A stretch of 29,289 bases of DNA from an uncultured Eubacteriales bacterium (lineage in GTDB: Bacteria; Bacillota; Clostridia; Oscillospirales; Ruminococcaceae), in assembly GCA_902493155.1 (NCBI GenBank), contig CABUOE010000006.1:1-29289 (forward strand). Direction: 5' to 3'. This document shows positions 1-7,665 of this stretch, in pieces. The notes beneath the pieces were generated by a model that was given only the letters and a program-made list of their open reading frames with translations, was not told the origin of the DNA and did no database searches. The stretch's first letter is position 1. Each line of letters opens with the position of its first letter. The translations under genes were made by a program, and so were the position numbers.

Positions 1-146
1 ATAACCAATAGGCTGATTTTAACGGCGACGTTTATAGCATTTCACAAATAGACTGGGATATACACGGCATAAAATACAATATAATTTTTAATAATTTGTT
101 TAGACATAAAATATATATTGTTTTTTCATAATATTTCTAATATTTA

Positions 147-175
147 TTGCAAAAGAACTGCTTTTATGCTATGAT
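147..175 (+). promoter_or_regulatory. SigA-type promoter with extended -10
   Basis: TTGCAA (147-152) and TATGAT (170-175) are 17 bases apart, and TGC directly before the -10 makes an extended -10 element. It lies in an AT-rich stretch about 50 bases upstream of the broken DUF4190-type gene. The rest of 1-146 is AT-rich and shows nothing else I can name. Confidence 0.7.
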
Positions 176-223
176 TAAATTATCGAAGTGGATCTGATTT
201 CTGCTTATAAGGAGGATGAGCTC

Positions 224-530
224 ATGGATGAAATGAACCAATACCCAACCCCGACGTATCCGCAAGGCGGAAAGGGTTTCGCTATTGCCTCGATGGTGCT
301 CGGAATTGTCTCTATCGTATTTGCCTGCTGCCTTTGGTACATATCGCTTGTGGCGGGGATTGTCGGCTTGATTCGTGTCCGTCAAACAGAATCGCGATGG
401 CAGAGGAATGGCAATCGCCGGTATTATTATGTGCGCCATTGCAATCGTTTTGGCGATTTGCGTTGCGGTATTTTGGGGTGTATTGATTGCGACTTATCCC
501 GAGTTGGAACAGTTCTATCAGTATTATTAA
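224..530 (+). pseudogene. DUF4190-type small membrane protein, frameshifted
   Basis: Two overlapping reading frames together encode one DUF4190-like protein. Frame one starts at ATG 224 behind GGAGG (211-215) and gives a Pro/Tyr-rich start, the family hallmark GKGFAIASMVLGIVS and a first hydrophobic helix, ending at GLI (codon 371-373). The continuation lies in another frame from GTG 375: VSVKQNRDGRGMAIAG, a second hydrophobic helix, and a tail ending EQFYQYY at TAA 528-530. The span is 307 bases, one more than a multiple of three, so there is one extra base (or two missing) near 371-374. Without correction the first frame runs on to 544 as non-family sequence. A repaired protein of about 101 residues would be a typical two-helix DUF4190 protein of unknown function. 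It could be a true pseudogene or a sequence error. Confidence 0.75.
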
Positions 531-545
531 AAGAAGAACTATAAG

Positions 546-583
546 AAAAGGCACGAGGCGGTTGCTTCGTGCCTTTTGTTTTA
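546..583. terminator. Bidirectional intrinsic terminator
   Basis: An 11-bp perfect stem (AAAAGGCACGA at 546-556, TCGTGCCTTTT at 567-577) with a 10-base loop runs into T-rich sequence. The A-rich left flank gives a T run on the other strand, so it can end both the plus-strand DUF4190-type gene and the convergent DUF2752 gene. Confidence 0.85.
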
Positions 584-594
584 TAGAGAGAGCA

Positions 595-981
595 TCAGGC
601 TGGCAGAAAAAAATTTCTGCCCACGAAATATGTCGCCATCAAAATGCCAAAAATAATCCAGAAAATCCCTTTCCGCGGCAACAGCCTTTTGTGCATCCCA
701 AAAAGGGCGGTGCCCAGTTCTCCATAGAGAAAGGACCCTAAAACTAGAAGGGTCAGGGGAACGATATTGTATTGAAGCGCAGATAAAATATCCCCCTCAA
801 GTAGGGAACGGACACTTCTGGTATTACCGCAGGCGGGACAATAAAAGCCAGTATAACGATAAAAAGGGCAACTTGGCAGATGGTAGGACAGCGATAAAAT
901 CAAATCTTTCGTTAGGAAGAAAAGCGACAGAAGAAATATGGGCAAAAGAATATAGCCGATTTGAAGTGCTCTTTTTTTCAT
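595..981 (-). CDS. DUF2752 family membrane protein
   Basis: The 128-residue protein has an N-terminal hydrophobic helix (about residues 7-27), the DUF2752 signature CPFYRYTGFYCPACGNTR, then two more hydrophobic segments (about 73-92 and 106-123). The conserved CP-TG-CPxCG-TR block defines this family of small bacterial membrane proteins, whose function is not established; the cysteines suggest metal binding or redox sensitivity, which is inference. I chose the start at 981 (MKKRALQIG) because GGAGG sits just upstream, although the frame stays open further. A SigA-type promoter at 1012-1040 on the same strand indicates its own transcript. It converges on the DUF4190-type gene, another small membrane protein. 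Confidence 0.88.
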   Translation of the reverse strand: MKKRALQIGYILLPIFLLSLFFLTKDLILSLSYHLPSCPFYRYTGFYCPACGNTRSVRSLLEGDILSALQYNIVPLTLLVLGSFLYGELGTALFGMHKRLLPRKGIFWIIFGILMATYFVGRNFFLPA

Positions 982-1011
982 AGTGTCCTCCCATCTAAAA
1001 GGTTTTCTTTT

Positions 1012-1040
1012 AGTATAGGAAGAATTGAAAAAGAAGTCAA
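1012..1040 (-). promoter_or_regulatory. SigA-type promoter for the DUF2752 gene
   Basis: Read on the minus strand, TTGACT (1035-1040) and TATACT (1012-1017) are separated by exactly 17 bases, about 30 bases upstream of the DUF2752 start. The vegetative-type promoter separates this gene from the presumed sporulation genes upstream. Confidence 0.7.
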
Positions 1041-1052
1041 GAAAGCCTAAGA

Positions 1053-1277
1053 TTAGCGGGGCGGATTCCAACCTCTTTTGCGCATTTCGTCGGCAATTTC
1101 GATTTGAAGCTGATGCTCGTCGTTTAAGAGGTTTAAAAATTCGCTCCGTACATTCGCAGTGGCGCATTTGTTGGCAAAGTGGTTGTAAAGGGAGGTCATT
1201 TCCTCTTCGGACTGGAGGGCGTTGGTGATGATCTCTTCATCGTAGCAGTTGTTATCCAGCTTGATATCCATGTACAT
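1053..1277 (-). CDS. Coat F domain protein (spore coat family)
   Basis: The 74-residue protein is soluble and helical, with no signal or membrane segment. The pattern ITNALQSEEEMTSLYNHFAN, then a conserved cysteine, RSEFLNLLNDEHQLQ and a terminal RGWNPP matches the small CotF-domain proteins of Bacillus and Clostridia, which form a ferritin-like helical fold and are linked to the spore coat. The start may be ATG 1277 or 1271; the second has better spacing to AAAGGA. A second short protein of the same type lies directly upstream. A coat role is inferred from the family and is not shown by the sequence. Confidence 0.85.
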   Translation of the reverse strand: MYMDIKLDNNCYDEEIITNALQSEEEMTSLYNHFANKCATANVRSEFLNLLNDEHQLQIEIADEMRKRGWNPPR

Positions 1278-1353
1278 CTTTCCTTTCTGGGCATGGAGTC
1301 ATTTTAACGGCAGAAACAGATAATGGGTACAGGGTTATAGACGTCTCCTGCAT

Positions 1354-1539
1354 CTATTTGAGCAGGCTTTGCAGCACTTGATAATGCGTTTGATGCTGGG
1401 CGGCCATCTGTTCACATTTAGTGCGAAGCTGTGGGTCTTTGCAGAGAAGAGCGTAGTTTTTGTACTTTTCCACCAGCATCTGCTCTTTTCCAAGCTGGGT
1501 GTCCAGCATGCGGAGCTCGTCCTTGCTGAGTTCAGGCAT
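1354..1539 (-). CDS. Small coat-F-like spore protein
   Basis: The 61-residue helical protein contains LSKDELRMLDTQLGKEQMLV, KYKNYALLCKDPQLRTKCEQ and a His/Gln-rich end (AAQHQTHYQVL). This is the second, shorter type of coat-F-related protein that usually pairs with the longer one, as here. AAAGGAG sits 8 bases before ATG 1539. It begins 23 bases after the unrecognised membrane protein gene and is followed 76 bases later by the other coat-F gene, so the three probably share one transcript. Two cysteines lie in the second half. Assembly into spores is inferred from family membership. Confidence 0.8.
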   Translation of the reverse strand: MPELSKDELRMLDTQLGKEQMLVEKYKNYALLCKDPQLRTKCEQMAAQHQTHYQVLQSLLK

Positions 1540-1562
1540 AATAGTTTCTCCTTTCTAAAAGA

Positions 1563-1877
1563 TTACTCTAAATAATCAGACAGATAATCTACTCCATAGG
1601 CAAAAAAGATAATGGGTTTTGGAATGAGGACGGGATATTGGTTGACGAAATTTTCCGCTTTCTTGACTGGAAACCGGGGGAGGGTAAACCACTGGTCAAA
1701 AAAGGAAAATTCATATCGAGTCCCGTTTTCGGCAATCCGCGCCGAGGCGGGCGTGTCCATGGGAGTCATGGCGGATTGGGTGTTGAATGCAGCGATGGTG
1801 AGACCGATGAGGGTCCCCAGAATGACCAGGGTCAGAAAAAATGCGATGAATAAGGTGCGCAGGGAAGTGCGGCTCAT
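1563..1877 (-). CDS. Unrecognised single-TM protein upstream of coat-F pair
   Basis: I do not recognise this 104-residue protein. It begins MSRTSLRTLF, has one strong N-terminal membrane helix (about residues 8-31), a 25-residue polar linker, and a compact C-terminal part rich in aromatic residues and proline (FSFFDQWFTLPRFPVKK). The positive N-terminus predicts the bulk outside the cytoplasm. The frame is open upstream to 1910, but I chose ATG 1877 because AGGATG precedes it and the only upstream start is a TTG inside a terminator arm. It ends 23 bases before the first coat-F gene on the same strand, so a sporulation or envelope role is possible by context only. Confidence 0.6.
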   Translation of the reverse strand: MSRTSLRTLFIAFFLTLVILGTLIGLTIAAFNTQSAMTPMDTPASARIAENGTRYEFSFFDQWFTLPRFPVKKAENFVNQYPVLIPKPIIFFAYGVDYLSDYLE

Positions 1878-1908
1878 ATTTTCACATCCTGTCCGGCGGA
1901 AATACAGC

Positions 1909-1942
1909 AAAAAAGTCCGTCAATTTGCTGACGGACTTTTTT
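1909..1942. terminator. Strong bidirectional terminator below spoIIP
   Basis: A 14-bp perfect stem (1909-1922 with 1929-1942) with a 6-base loop is flanked by A6 on one side and T7 on the other. On the minus strand it ends the spoIIP transcript and separates it from the coat-F group. Confidence 0.88.
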
Positions 1943-1957
1943 TGTCGATTAGCCGCC

Positions 1958-3136
1958 TCATTGTTTGTAACTGTTTAACAGTTTTCCCAAAGAGGAGCCG
2001 ATTAATTCACCGGAATAGGTCGCTTGTTCCAGCGTGTTGCCGTGACCGCCTACTTCCAGCAGGATGGAGCCTGTGGTCATATGCTGGTTATACTTGCGGT
2101 AATCAAAGAGGACGGGACGGGTGAGCCCTGGATAATCGCCTTCCATTTGGTTTTCCAGGGCGGCAGAGAAGCTCAAATTCTGGAAGAAATTGGGGTAATT
2201 GATATTTTCGTTGGCACAGCCGTTGACGATCATCACCTGGGCCGCCGTTTTTCCGTTTACTTCGGCCACGGGGGCAGTGACGGTGTCGCCGGAGACGATG
2301 GCGTCCCGATGAACATCCAAAACAACTTTGATGGAGGGGTATTTTTTCAGGTAGTTTTGGACAGTGACCGCTGACCGGTCGTAAGCGCCGTTAAAGGATG
2401 GATAATCGTGCTGGGTAGTGTCGTGGATGACGCTGATTCCGGCTTTTTTCAGCTCCTCTTCGATTTTGTTGCCTACGGCGACCATGTTTTGAGAGTTGTC
2501 GGTGGAACGGGAACTGTAGGTTTTATCGTAGTAGTCGCCGGTGAAGGGAAGATAGCTTTCGGTGGTGTGGGTGTGCATGATGAGTACCTGGGGTTCGTCG
2601 GTGTTTTCGATGGTGAAAGCGGGAGGCTTGGAGATAGCCTCCTCAATTTCTGCCGTAGTATGAGAAGTACAATTTTTAATAAATCCGTTTTCCAGTGGAA
2701 TATATATATTGGAAGGAGCGGCCGTATAAGTCTTATGGACCAAAACCGCCTTGTTTCCGTCGGGAATTTCCGGCTCCGGCGTCGGTTGGGAGCTTGCTTC
2801 GTTGGCGGCGAGGTCTGAGGCGGAGGATTCCTGAGAGGCTGCGGATTCGTCGCCCAAAGGCTCCAGAGTGGAGACGGGGTTTTCATCTGCTGAGAGGGTC
2901 ACGTCATGGGGAGAACTGTTTTCCAGCAGCCCGTAAGCACCTTCTGGCAGCGTCATCACCGCTGACAGCACGCCCAGCTTTTGTCCCAAGCTTGTCAGCT
3001 TTGGAAGCGTTTTCAGGATGCTGCCGGCCCCGATCATCAAGGCCAGAGCAAAACATATTCCCATCATCAGGCGCCTGAATGCAAAGCGCCGCCGCAGATG
3101 TGTCCGCAAGTCCGTCACCCTTTCTTTCGTTGTCAC
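1958..3136 (-). CDS. spoIIP: Stage II sporulation protein P (SpoIIP)
   Basis: SpoIIP is a zinc-dependent amidase/endopeptidase that works with SpoIID and SpoIIM to thin and degrade peptidoglycan during engulfment of the forespore. The 392-residue protein has a basic N-terminus, one membrane helix (about 22-40), a low-complexity Ser/Pro/Glu linker (about 75-127) and a C-terminal catalytic domain. Visible active-site blocks are VLIMHTHTTES (His188, His190, Glu193), VVLDVHRDA (His276) and LLEVGGHGNTLEQA (Glu361). The start at 3136 is a GTG without a convincing ribosome site, so the exact N-terminus is uncertain. Upstream on the minus strand, GCATAAA and CATAAC 14 bases apart faintly resemble a SigE promoter. 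The partner spoIID lies about 7 kb away on the same strand. The frequent neighbour gpr is absent. Confidence 0.93.
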   Translation of the reverse strand: MTTKERVTDLRTHLRRRFAFRRLMMGICFALALMIGAGSILKTLPKLTSLGQKLGVLSAVMTLPEGAYGLLENSSPHDVTLSADENPVSTLEPLGDESAASQESSASDLAANEASSQPTPEPEIPDGNKAVLVHKTYTAAPSNIYIPLENGFIKNCTSHTTAEIEEAISKPPAFTIENTDEPQVLIMHTHTTESYLPFTGDYYDKTYSSRSTDNSQNMVAVGNKIEEELKKAGISVIHDTTQHDYPSFNGAYDRSAVTVQNYLKKYPSIKVVLDVHRDAIVSGDTVTAPVAEVNGKTAAQVMIVNGCANENINYPNFFQNLSFSAALENQMEGDYPGLTRPVLFDYRKYNQHMTTGSILLEVGGHGNTLEQATYSGELIGSSLGKLLNSYKQ

Positions 3137-3195
3137 GGTACTATTGTTATGCAGGGAGAGAACGGTTTATGCGGGCAAAATATCGGGGCGCTCCC

Positions 3196-3224
3196 TTGAC
3201 AAATAGGCTTGTTTCTTATAAACT
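3196..3224 (+). promoter_or_regulatory. SigA-type promoter for the asp23-fakA group
   Basis: A perfect -35 TTGACA (3196-3201) is followed at 17 bases by TAAACT (3219-3224). An alternative -10, TATAAA (3217-3222), would leave only a 15-base spacer. It lies about 105 bases upstream of the Asp23-like gene and points away from spoIIP. Confidence 0.6.
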
Positions 3225-3329
3225 GTACAGTGAATAGGAATATCATTCCAAACATCCAGATAAAGATAACAAAAAGAATTCCAGTTTCCATCATACAAGA
3301 AGAAACACATAGCAAGAGGGGGTATTACA

Positions 3330-3683
3330 ATGGTAAGAATGGAAAATCACCTGGGGACGATCGATATTTCCAGAAACTTCTTCGTCAATCTGGTCGGCGC
3401 TACGGCAACCAGCTGTTTTGGCGTGGCGGGCATGGCGGTTTCCGATCCAGCGCAGGGATTTTTGAGCAAGTTCCGGCGAGATCACGACGAGTCCAAAGGC
3501 GTCAAAATCCGCACCAGGAACGGTAAGCTCGTCATCGACCTCCATATCATCGTAACCTATGGAACCAATATTTCCGCAATCGTCAAAAGCATCATCCACA
3601 AGGTGAGTTACACGGTGGAGGACATCACCGGTATCCGGGTACAGAACGTCAATGTCTTTGTGGACGGCATGCGCACCTGCTAG
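3330..3683 (+). CDS. Asp23/Gls24 family envelope stress protein
   Basis: The 117-residue protein has the Asp23/Gls24 layout: an N-terminal strand (LGTIDISRNFFVNLVGATA) with the Cys-Phe-Gly-Val-Ala-Gly-Met segment, a central polar insert, then VIDLHIIVTYGTNISAIVKS and a C-terminal VNVFVDGMR. The family (YloU in B. subtilis) is cytoplasmic, often membrane-associated and linked to envelope stress. An AGAGGGGG ribosome site precedes ATG 3330. It lies directly upstream of fakA, the standard arrangement in Firmicutes, where this gene is usually followed by the DAK-domain kinase gene. A 5-bp hairpin without a T run (3683-3696) separates the two, so read-through is likely. Confidence 0.9.
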   Translation: MVRMENHLGTIDISRNFFVNLVGATATSCFGVAGMAVSDPAQGFLSKFRRDHDESKGVKIRTRNGKLVIDLHIIVTYGTNISAIVKSIIHKVSYTVEDITGIRVQNVNVFVDGMRTC

Positions 3684-3799
3684 GGAGAAAACTCCCGGAA
3701 AACGGCTGCTTTGCGTAGTTGTTTTTAACGGTACGTGATAAAATTAATTTGCAGGGCGCAGGTGTGATGAGCGCTCTGGCTTAAGGAGTGCAACAATCA

Positions 3800-5443
3800 G
3801 TGATTAACGGAAGTTTGTTGAGAGACGCCATTATATCCGCGGCTTACGATATCCAAAACCAGAAGCAGAAGGTGGATGAGCTCAATGTGTTCCCCGTCCC
3901 AGACGGCGACACCGGAACTAACATGTCTATGACCATCGGCGCGTCCATAAAGGAATTGGAACTGTTAAAGGAACCTACCGTGGAAGAAACGGCTAAGACG
4001 GCCGCCTCCGCCCTGCTGAGAGGAGCCAGAGGAAATTCCGGTGTCATCCTTTCTTTGCTGTTTCGTGGGTTTGCCAACGGCCTTAAAGGCAAAGTGGAGG
4101 CCAACGGCGTTGATTTGGCGGAAGCGCTGACTTCTGGTGTGGAAGCGGCTTATAAAGCGGTGATGAAGCCCACCGAGGGCACTATCCTCACCGTTGCCAG
4201 AGTGGCGGCAGAAAAGGGACGGGAAACCGCTTTGCAGACCAACGACGCCCTGGAAGTGTTCGAAGCCATCGTGAACCAGGCGGAAACCACACTGGAAGAG
4301 ACGCCGGAAATGCTGCCGGTGCTGAAAAAAGCGGGCGTCGTCGACGCGGGCGGCAAAGGCTTTACGGTGATTTTTACCGCTATGCTCCAGGTGTTTAAAG
4401 GCGGCGAAGTGGTCAAACCTGCGGGCGGCGCGTCGGCAAAACCTGCCCAGGTGAAACGCACCGCTGTCGCGGAAGCCAGCGGCGACATCAAATTCGCTTA
4501 CTGTACCGAATATATCGTCAACAAAAAGAAAAATGCGGATAACCCCTTAAAACTCCGGGCGTATCTGGAGTCCATCGGCGACTGCGTTGTGGTGGTGGAC
4601 GACGAAGACATCATCAAGGTTCACGTACACAGCAACCACCCCGGCAACGCCATCGAGGAAGCCCTCAAGTTCGGTATGCTCACAAACCTTAAGATCGAAA
4701 ATATGAAGGAACAGCATTCTGCGCAGGTTTTGGAGGCAGAACAGCTGGAAGAAGACGATACCTATGTTCCGGTGGATCCTCAGATGCCTTACGGCTTTGT
4801 GGCGGTGGCGGCCGGCGCCGGGATGCAGGCGCTGTTTCAGGATTTGGGCGTCAACAGCGTGGTCACCGGCGGACAGACTATGAACCCCAGTACAGAGGAC
4901 ATTTTAAAGGCCATCCACGCCACTCCGGCGGAGACGGTTTTCGTCCTGCCTAACAACAAAAACATCATTATGGCGGCGGAGCAGGCCATCAAACTGGCCG
5001 ATAGGCGGGTCTGTGTGCTGCAGACTCGGACCATCCCCCAGGGAATTTCCGCTATGCTCGCCTTTGACCCCGATAAGAGCTTCAGCGAAAACAGGGTCAG
5101 CATGACAAAGGCGCTGGACAAAGTCCAGACCGGACAGATCACCTTCGCTGCAAGAGACAGCGATTTCGACGGCCACAACATCAAGGCCGGGGAGCTGCTG
5201 GCCATGGAAAACGGCAAGCTTGCGTTTGTGGATAAAGATCTGAATCGGGTCCTTGTAAAGCTCACCAAATCTATGGTGAGAAAGGACAGCAGTTTCGTTA
5301 CCGTGCTTTACGGCGCAGATATTTCCGACGACCAGGCGGCGGAAGCTTACGAGCTGCTCCGCTCGAAACTCAGCGACAACGTGGAAATCAATTTGATCAA
5401 CGGCGGACAGCCGGTGTATTATTACATTGTTTCGGTGGAGTAG
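3800..5443 (+). CDS. fakA: Fatty acid kinase catalytic subunit FakA (DAK2/YloV)
   Basis: FakA phosphorylates exogenous fatty acids held by a FakB (DegV-type) carrier, producing acyl-phosphate for membrane phospholipid synthesis. The 547-residue protein has an N-terminal DhaL/Dak2 nucleotide-binding domain (residues about 1-200) with NVFPVPDGDTGTNM (DGDTGTNM at 35-42), GARGNSGVILS and PTEGTILTV, a linking middle domain with an HVHSNHPG block, and a C-terminal part with GGQTMNPSTEDI, VFVLPNNKN and a conserved YYYIVSVE end. The frame is open from GTG 3788, but AAGGAG (3783-3788) overlaps that codon. GTG 3800, at 11 bases, fits better and gives MINGSLLRDA, as in relatives. No FakB gene is in the window. 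Confidence 0.93.
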   Translation: MINGSLLRDAIISAAYDIQNQKQKVDELNVFPVPDGDTGTNMSMTIGASIKELELLKEPTVEETAKTAASALLRGARGNSGVILSLLFRGFANGLKGKVEANGVDLAEALTSGVEAAYKAVMKPTEGTILTVARVAAEKGRETALQTNDALEVFEAIVNQAETTLEETPEMLPVLKKAGVVDAGGKGFTVIFTAMLQVFKGGEVVKPAGGASAKPAQVKRTAVAEASGDIKFAYCTEYIVNKKKNADNPLKLRAYLESIGDCVVVVDDEDIIKVHVHSNHPGNAIEEALKFGMLTNLKIENMKEQHSAQVLEAEQLEEDDTYVPVDPQMPYGFVAVAAGAGMQALFQDLGVNSVVTGGQTMNPSTEDILKAIHATPAETVFVLPNNKNIIMAAEQAIKLADRRVCVLQTRTIPQGISAMLAFDPDKSFSENRVSMTKALDKVQTGQITFAARDSDFDGHNIKAGELLAMENGKLAFVDKDLNRVLVKLTKSMVRKDSSFVTVLYGADISDDQAAEAYELLRSKLSDNVEINLINGGQPVYYYIVSVE

Positions 5444-5467
5444 AAAATCAAAACAGAAGGATGATTG

Positions 5468-5498
5468 GGGCGTGGGGGGAACCTCACGCCCGCTTTTT
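5468..5498 (+). terminator. Intrinsic terminator after fakA
   Basis: GGGCGTG (5468-5474) pairs with CACGCCC (5485-5491), followed by GC and five T residues. It lies in the short gap between fakA and recG, so recG may need read-through or its own promoter. Confidence 0.65.
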
Positions 5499-5520
5499 CT
5501 GATGGAAAGGAGGGGTGATG

Positions 5521-7560
5521 ATGGCTCTGCAACTGAATGATCCGGTAACGGCTTTAAAAAACGTGGGCGACAAGCGAAAAAAGCTTTATGAAAAGCTGGG
5601 TGTTAAGACGGTGGAGGATCTGCTGCGGTTTTATCCGCGGAGCTACATCGACTACACCAGCCCCAAGCTGGCGGCAGAGTGCGTTCCCGGGGAATCCGTC
5701 GTCATCGAGGCCAAAGTGCTCCGAAAACTCACTCCCGCTCCCATCCGAAAAAACATGGTGCTGTACAAACTGCTGCTCACCGATGGGCTTTCCAACGTGA
5801 TGCTCACCATTTTCAACAATGAGTACGCCTATTACGGTATGAAGGTGGGGGAAACCTATCTCTTTCACGGGAAGTTTTCCACCATGGGCGGCAGCTATCA
5901 GATGACGCTCAGCTCTTTTATTCGCGCTGAGGACGGGGAAGTCATGCGACCCGTTTATAATCTGACCGAGGGGCTGTCCAACGGCATGGTGGTCAACAAC
6001 GTCAAGGAAGCGGTGGATCATTGGGGGACTCTTCTAGAGGACGTTTTACCCCCTGAAGTGGTTTCCCGTCATTCGCTGATGCCCTTCGGAGAGGCGGTGC
6101 GGACGATTCACTTCCCCGAAGGGAAGGATGCTTACGACAAGGCCCGGTACCGGCTGGCGTTTGAGGAGTTGTTCTTGCTCAGTTTGTCCCTTTTGCTCCT
6201 TAAGGGGAGGGACAAGGGGAGGACGGAAGTGCGGGTGCAGGATCCGGACATGAGTCCCTTTTACGCCTCTCTGCCCTTTGAGTTGACCGGGGCCCAGAAG
6301 CGTGCCATCGGGGAAATTCTTGCCGACATGGCGGGAGAGGTTCCCATGAACCGGCTTTTGCAGGGCGACGTGGGCTCTGGCAAGACCATGGTGGCGGCCG
6401 CCGGGTGCTTTGCGGCGTTTCAGGGAGGCTTCCAGTCGGCTATTATGGCCCCCACTGAGATTTTGGCCGCCCAGCATGAGGCGACGCTGAAAAAGGTGCT
6501 GGAGCCGTTGGGGCTTAAGATCTGTCTGCTCACCGGCTCCCTTTCCAAGAAGCAAAAAGACGTTTTACGGGCAGAAATTGGCGCCGGTTCATATGATGTA
6601 ATCGTGGGAACTCACGCTTTGGTGCAAAAGGACACGGTTTTTCATCGGCTGGGGTTTGTCGTCACCGACGAACAGCACCGGTTCGGCGTCCGGCAGCGGG
6701 GGGAGCTTGTCAATAAAGGGGAGCGTCCCCATCACCTGGTCATGTCGGCTACGCCGATTCCACGGACGCTTGCCCTCATCGTATACGGGGACTTGGATAT
6801 TTCCGTCCTCGACGAGCTTCCCAAAGGTCGGCAGAAGGTGGAGACCTTTGCTGTCCATTCCGACAAGCGGAAACGGGCGCTGGGATTTATCAAAAAAGAG
6901 CTGGATTTAGGGCATCAGGGGTATATCGTCTGCCCTCTCATCGAGGACAGCGAATCGGAGCTCATGGCGGCGGTTCGATACGAACGGATCATTCAGAGCT
7001 CCTATTTCCCGGAGTACAAAGTGGCTTTGCTCCATGGGCGGCTCAAAAGTGATGAAAAGGATCAAATCATGAATGCCTTCAAGGGGGGAGAAATCCAGCT
7101 TCTCGTCTCCACCACTGTGGTGGAGGTGGGAGTGGACGTTCCAAACGCCACCATCATGATGATCGAAAATGCCGAGCGGTTCGGTCTGTCCCAGCTCCAT
7201 CAGCTGCGGGGCCGGGTGGGAAGGGGAAGCGCCCAGTCCTACTGCATTCTCGTTTCCGATAACGAGGGGGAGGAGAACCGCAGGCGGCTTCAGGTGATGA
7301 AGGAGACTTCCGACGGCTTTGTCATCGCAAAAGAGGATTTAAAACTCCGCGGAGCCGGGGATTTCTTTGGCGACCGGCAGCACGGGCTGCCTCAGCTGGG
7401 CATCGCCGATTTGTTAGAAGACAGCGCGCTTTTTAGGACTGCTCAGGGAGAGGCCAAAGCCTTGCTGGAGCGGGATCCTAACCTTCAACTGCCGGAACAT
7501 ATCCGTTTGCGGCTGCATACAGATGAAATCTTTGGCAATAATGACAGTGGACTGAACTAG
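5521..7560 (+). CDS. recG: ATP-dependent DNA helicase RecG
   Basis: RecG is a double-strand translocase that reverses stalled replication forks and branch-migrates Holliday junctions. The 679-residue protein has an N-terminal wedge/OB-fold region (about 1-240, including the LTDGLSNVMLTIFNNEY strand pattern), helicase domain 1 with Walker A GDVGSGKT (about 282-289), TAP-like MAPTEILAAQHE, the DEQH box (about 383-386) and MSATPIPRTLAL, then helicase domain 2 with STTVVEVGVDVPNA and QLRGRVGRGSAQSYC, and a C-terminal wedge-contacting tail (RGAGDFFGDRQHG). Length is normal for the family. The frame opens with GTG, ATG, ATG; the ATG at 5521 is best placed 7 bases after AAAGGAGG. It follows fakA as in many Firmicutes. 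Confidence 0.97.
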   Translation: MALQLNDPVTALKNVGDKRKKLYEKLGVKTVEDLLRFYPRSYIDYTSPKLAAECVPGESVVIEAKVLRKLTPAPIRKNMVLYKLLLTDGLSNVMLTIFNNEYAYYGMKVGETYLFHGKFSTMGGSYQMTLSSFIRAEDGEVMRPVYNLTEGLSNGMVVNNVKEAVDHWGTLLEDVLPPEVVSRHSLMPFGEAVRTIHFPEGKDAYDKARYRLAFEELFLLSLSLLLLKGRDKGRTEVRVQDPDMSPFYASLPFELTGAQKRAIGEILADMAGEVPMNRLLQGDVGSGKTMVAAAGCFAAFQGGFQSAIMAPTEILAAQHEATLKKVLEPLGLKICLLTGSLSKKQKDVLRAEIGAGSYDVIVGTHALVQKDTVFHRLGFVVTDEQHRFGVRQRGELVNKGERPHHLVMSATPIPRTLALIVYGDLDISVLDELPKGRQKVETFAVHSDKRKRALGFIKKELDLGHQGYIVCPLIEDSESELMAAVRYERIIQSSYFPEYKVALLHGRLKSDEKDQIMNAFKGGEIQLLVSTTVVEVGVDVPNATIMMIENAERFGLSQLHQLRGRVGRGSAQSYCILVSDNEGEENRRRLQVMKETSDGFVIAKEDLKLRGAGDFFGDRQHGLPQLGIADLLEDSALFRTAQGEAKALLERDPNLQLPEHIRLRLHTDEIFGNNDSGLN

Positions 7561-7665
7561 CATCTTTGGGCTAAAATAGGAGAGGTTAAAAAACGATTTG
7601 AATTTTTCAGTCCGCACATTTCACATAGATCAATGAGAATACTTGATCGAATCGGAGGGCAGATT

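Noticed and set aside
3143..3172. SigE promoter for spoIIP (GCATAAA and CATAAC, 14 bases apart)
   Set aside because: Only a partial consensus match, and the implied transcript would start almost at the chosen GTG; too weak to list as a feature.
3133..3315. 60-codon minus-strand frame with a hydrophobic start between spoIIP and the Asp23-like gene
   Set aside because: It overlaps the plus-strand promoter at 3196-3224, has no ribosome site and resembles no family; best read as chance in a divergent promoter region.
3683..3696. Terminator between the Asp23-like gene and fakA
   Set aside because: The GGGAG/CTCCC hairpin has no T run, and the genes are normally co-transcribed.
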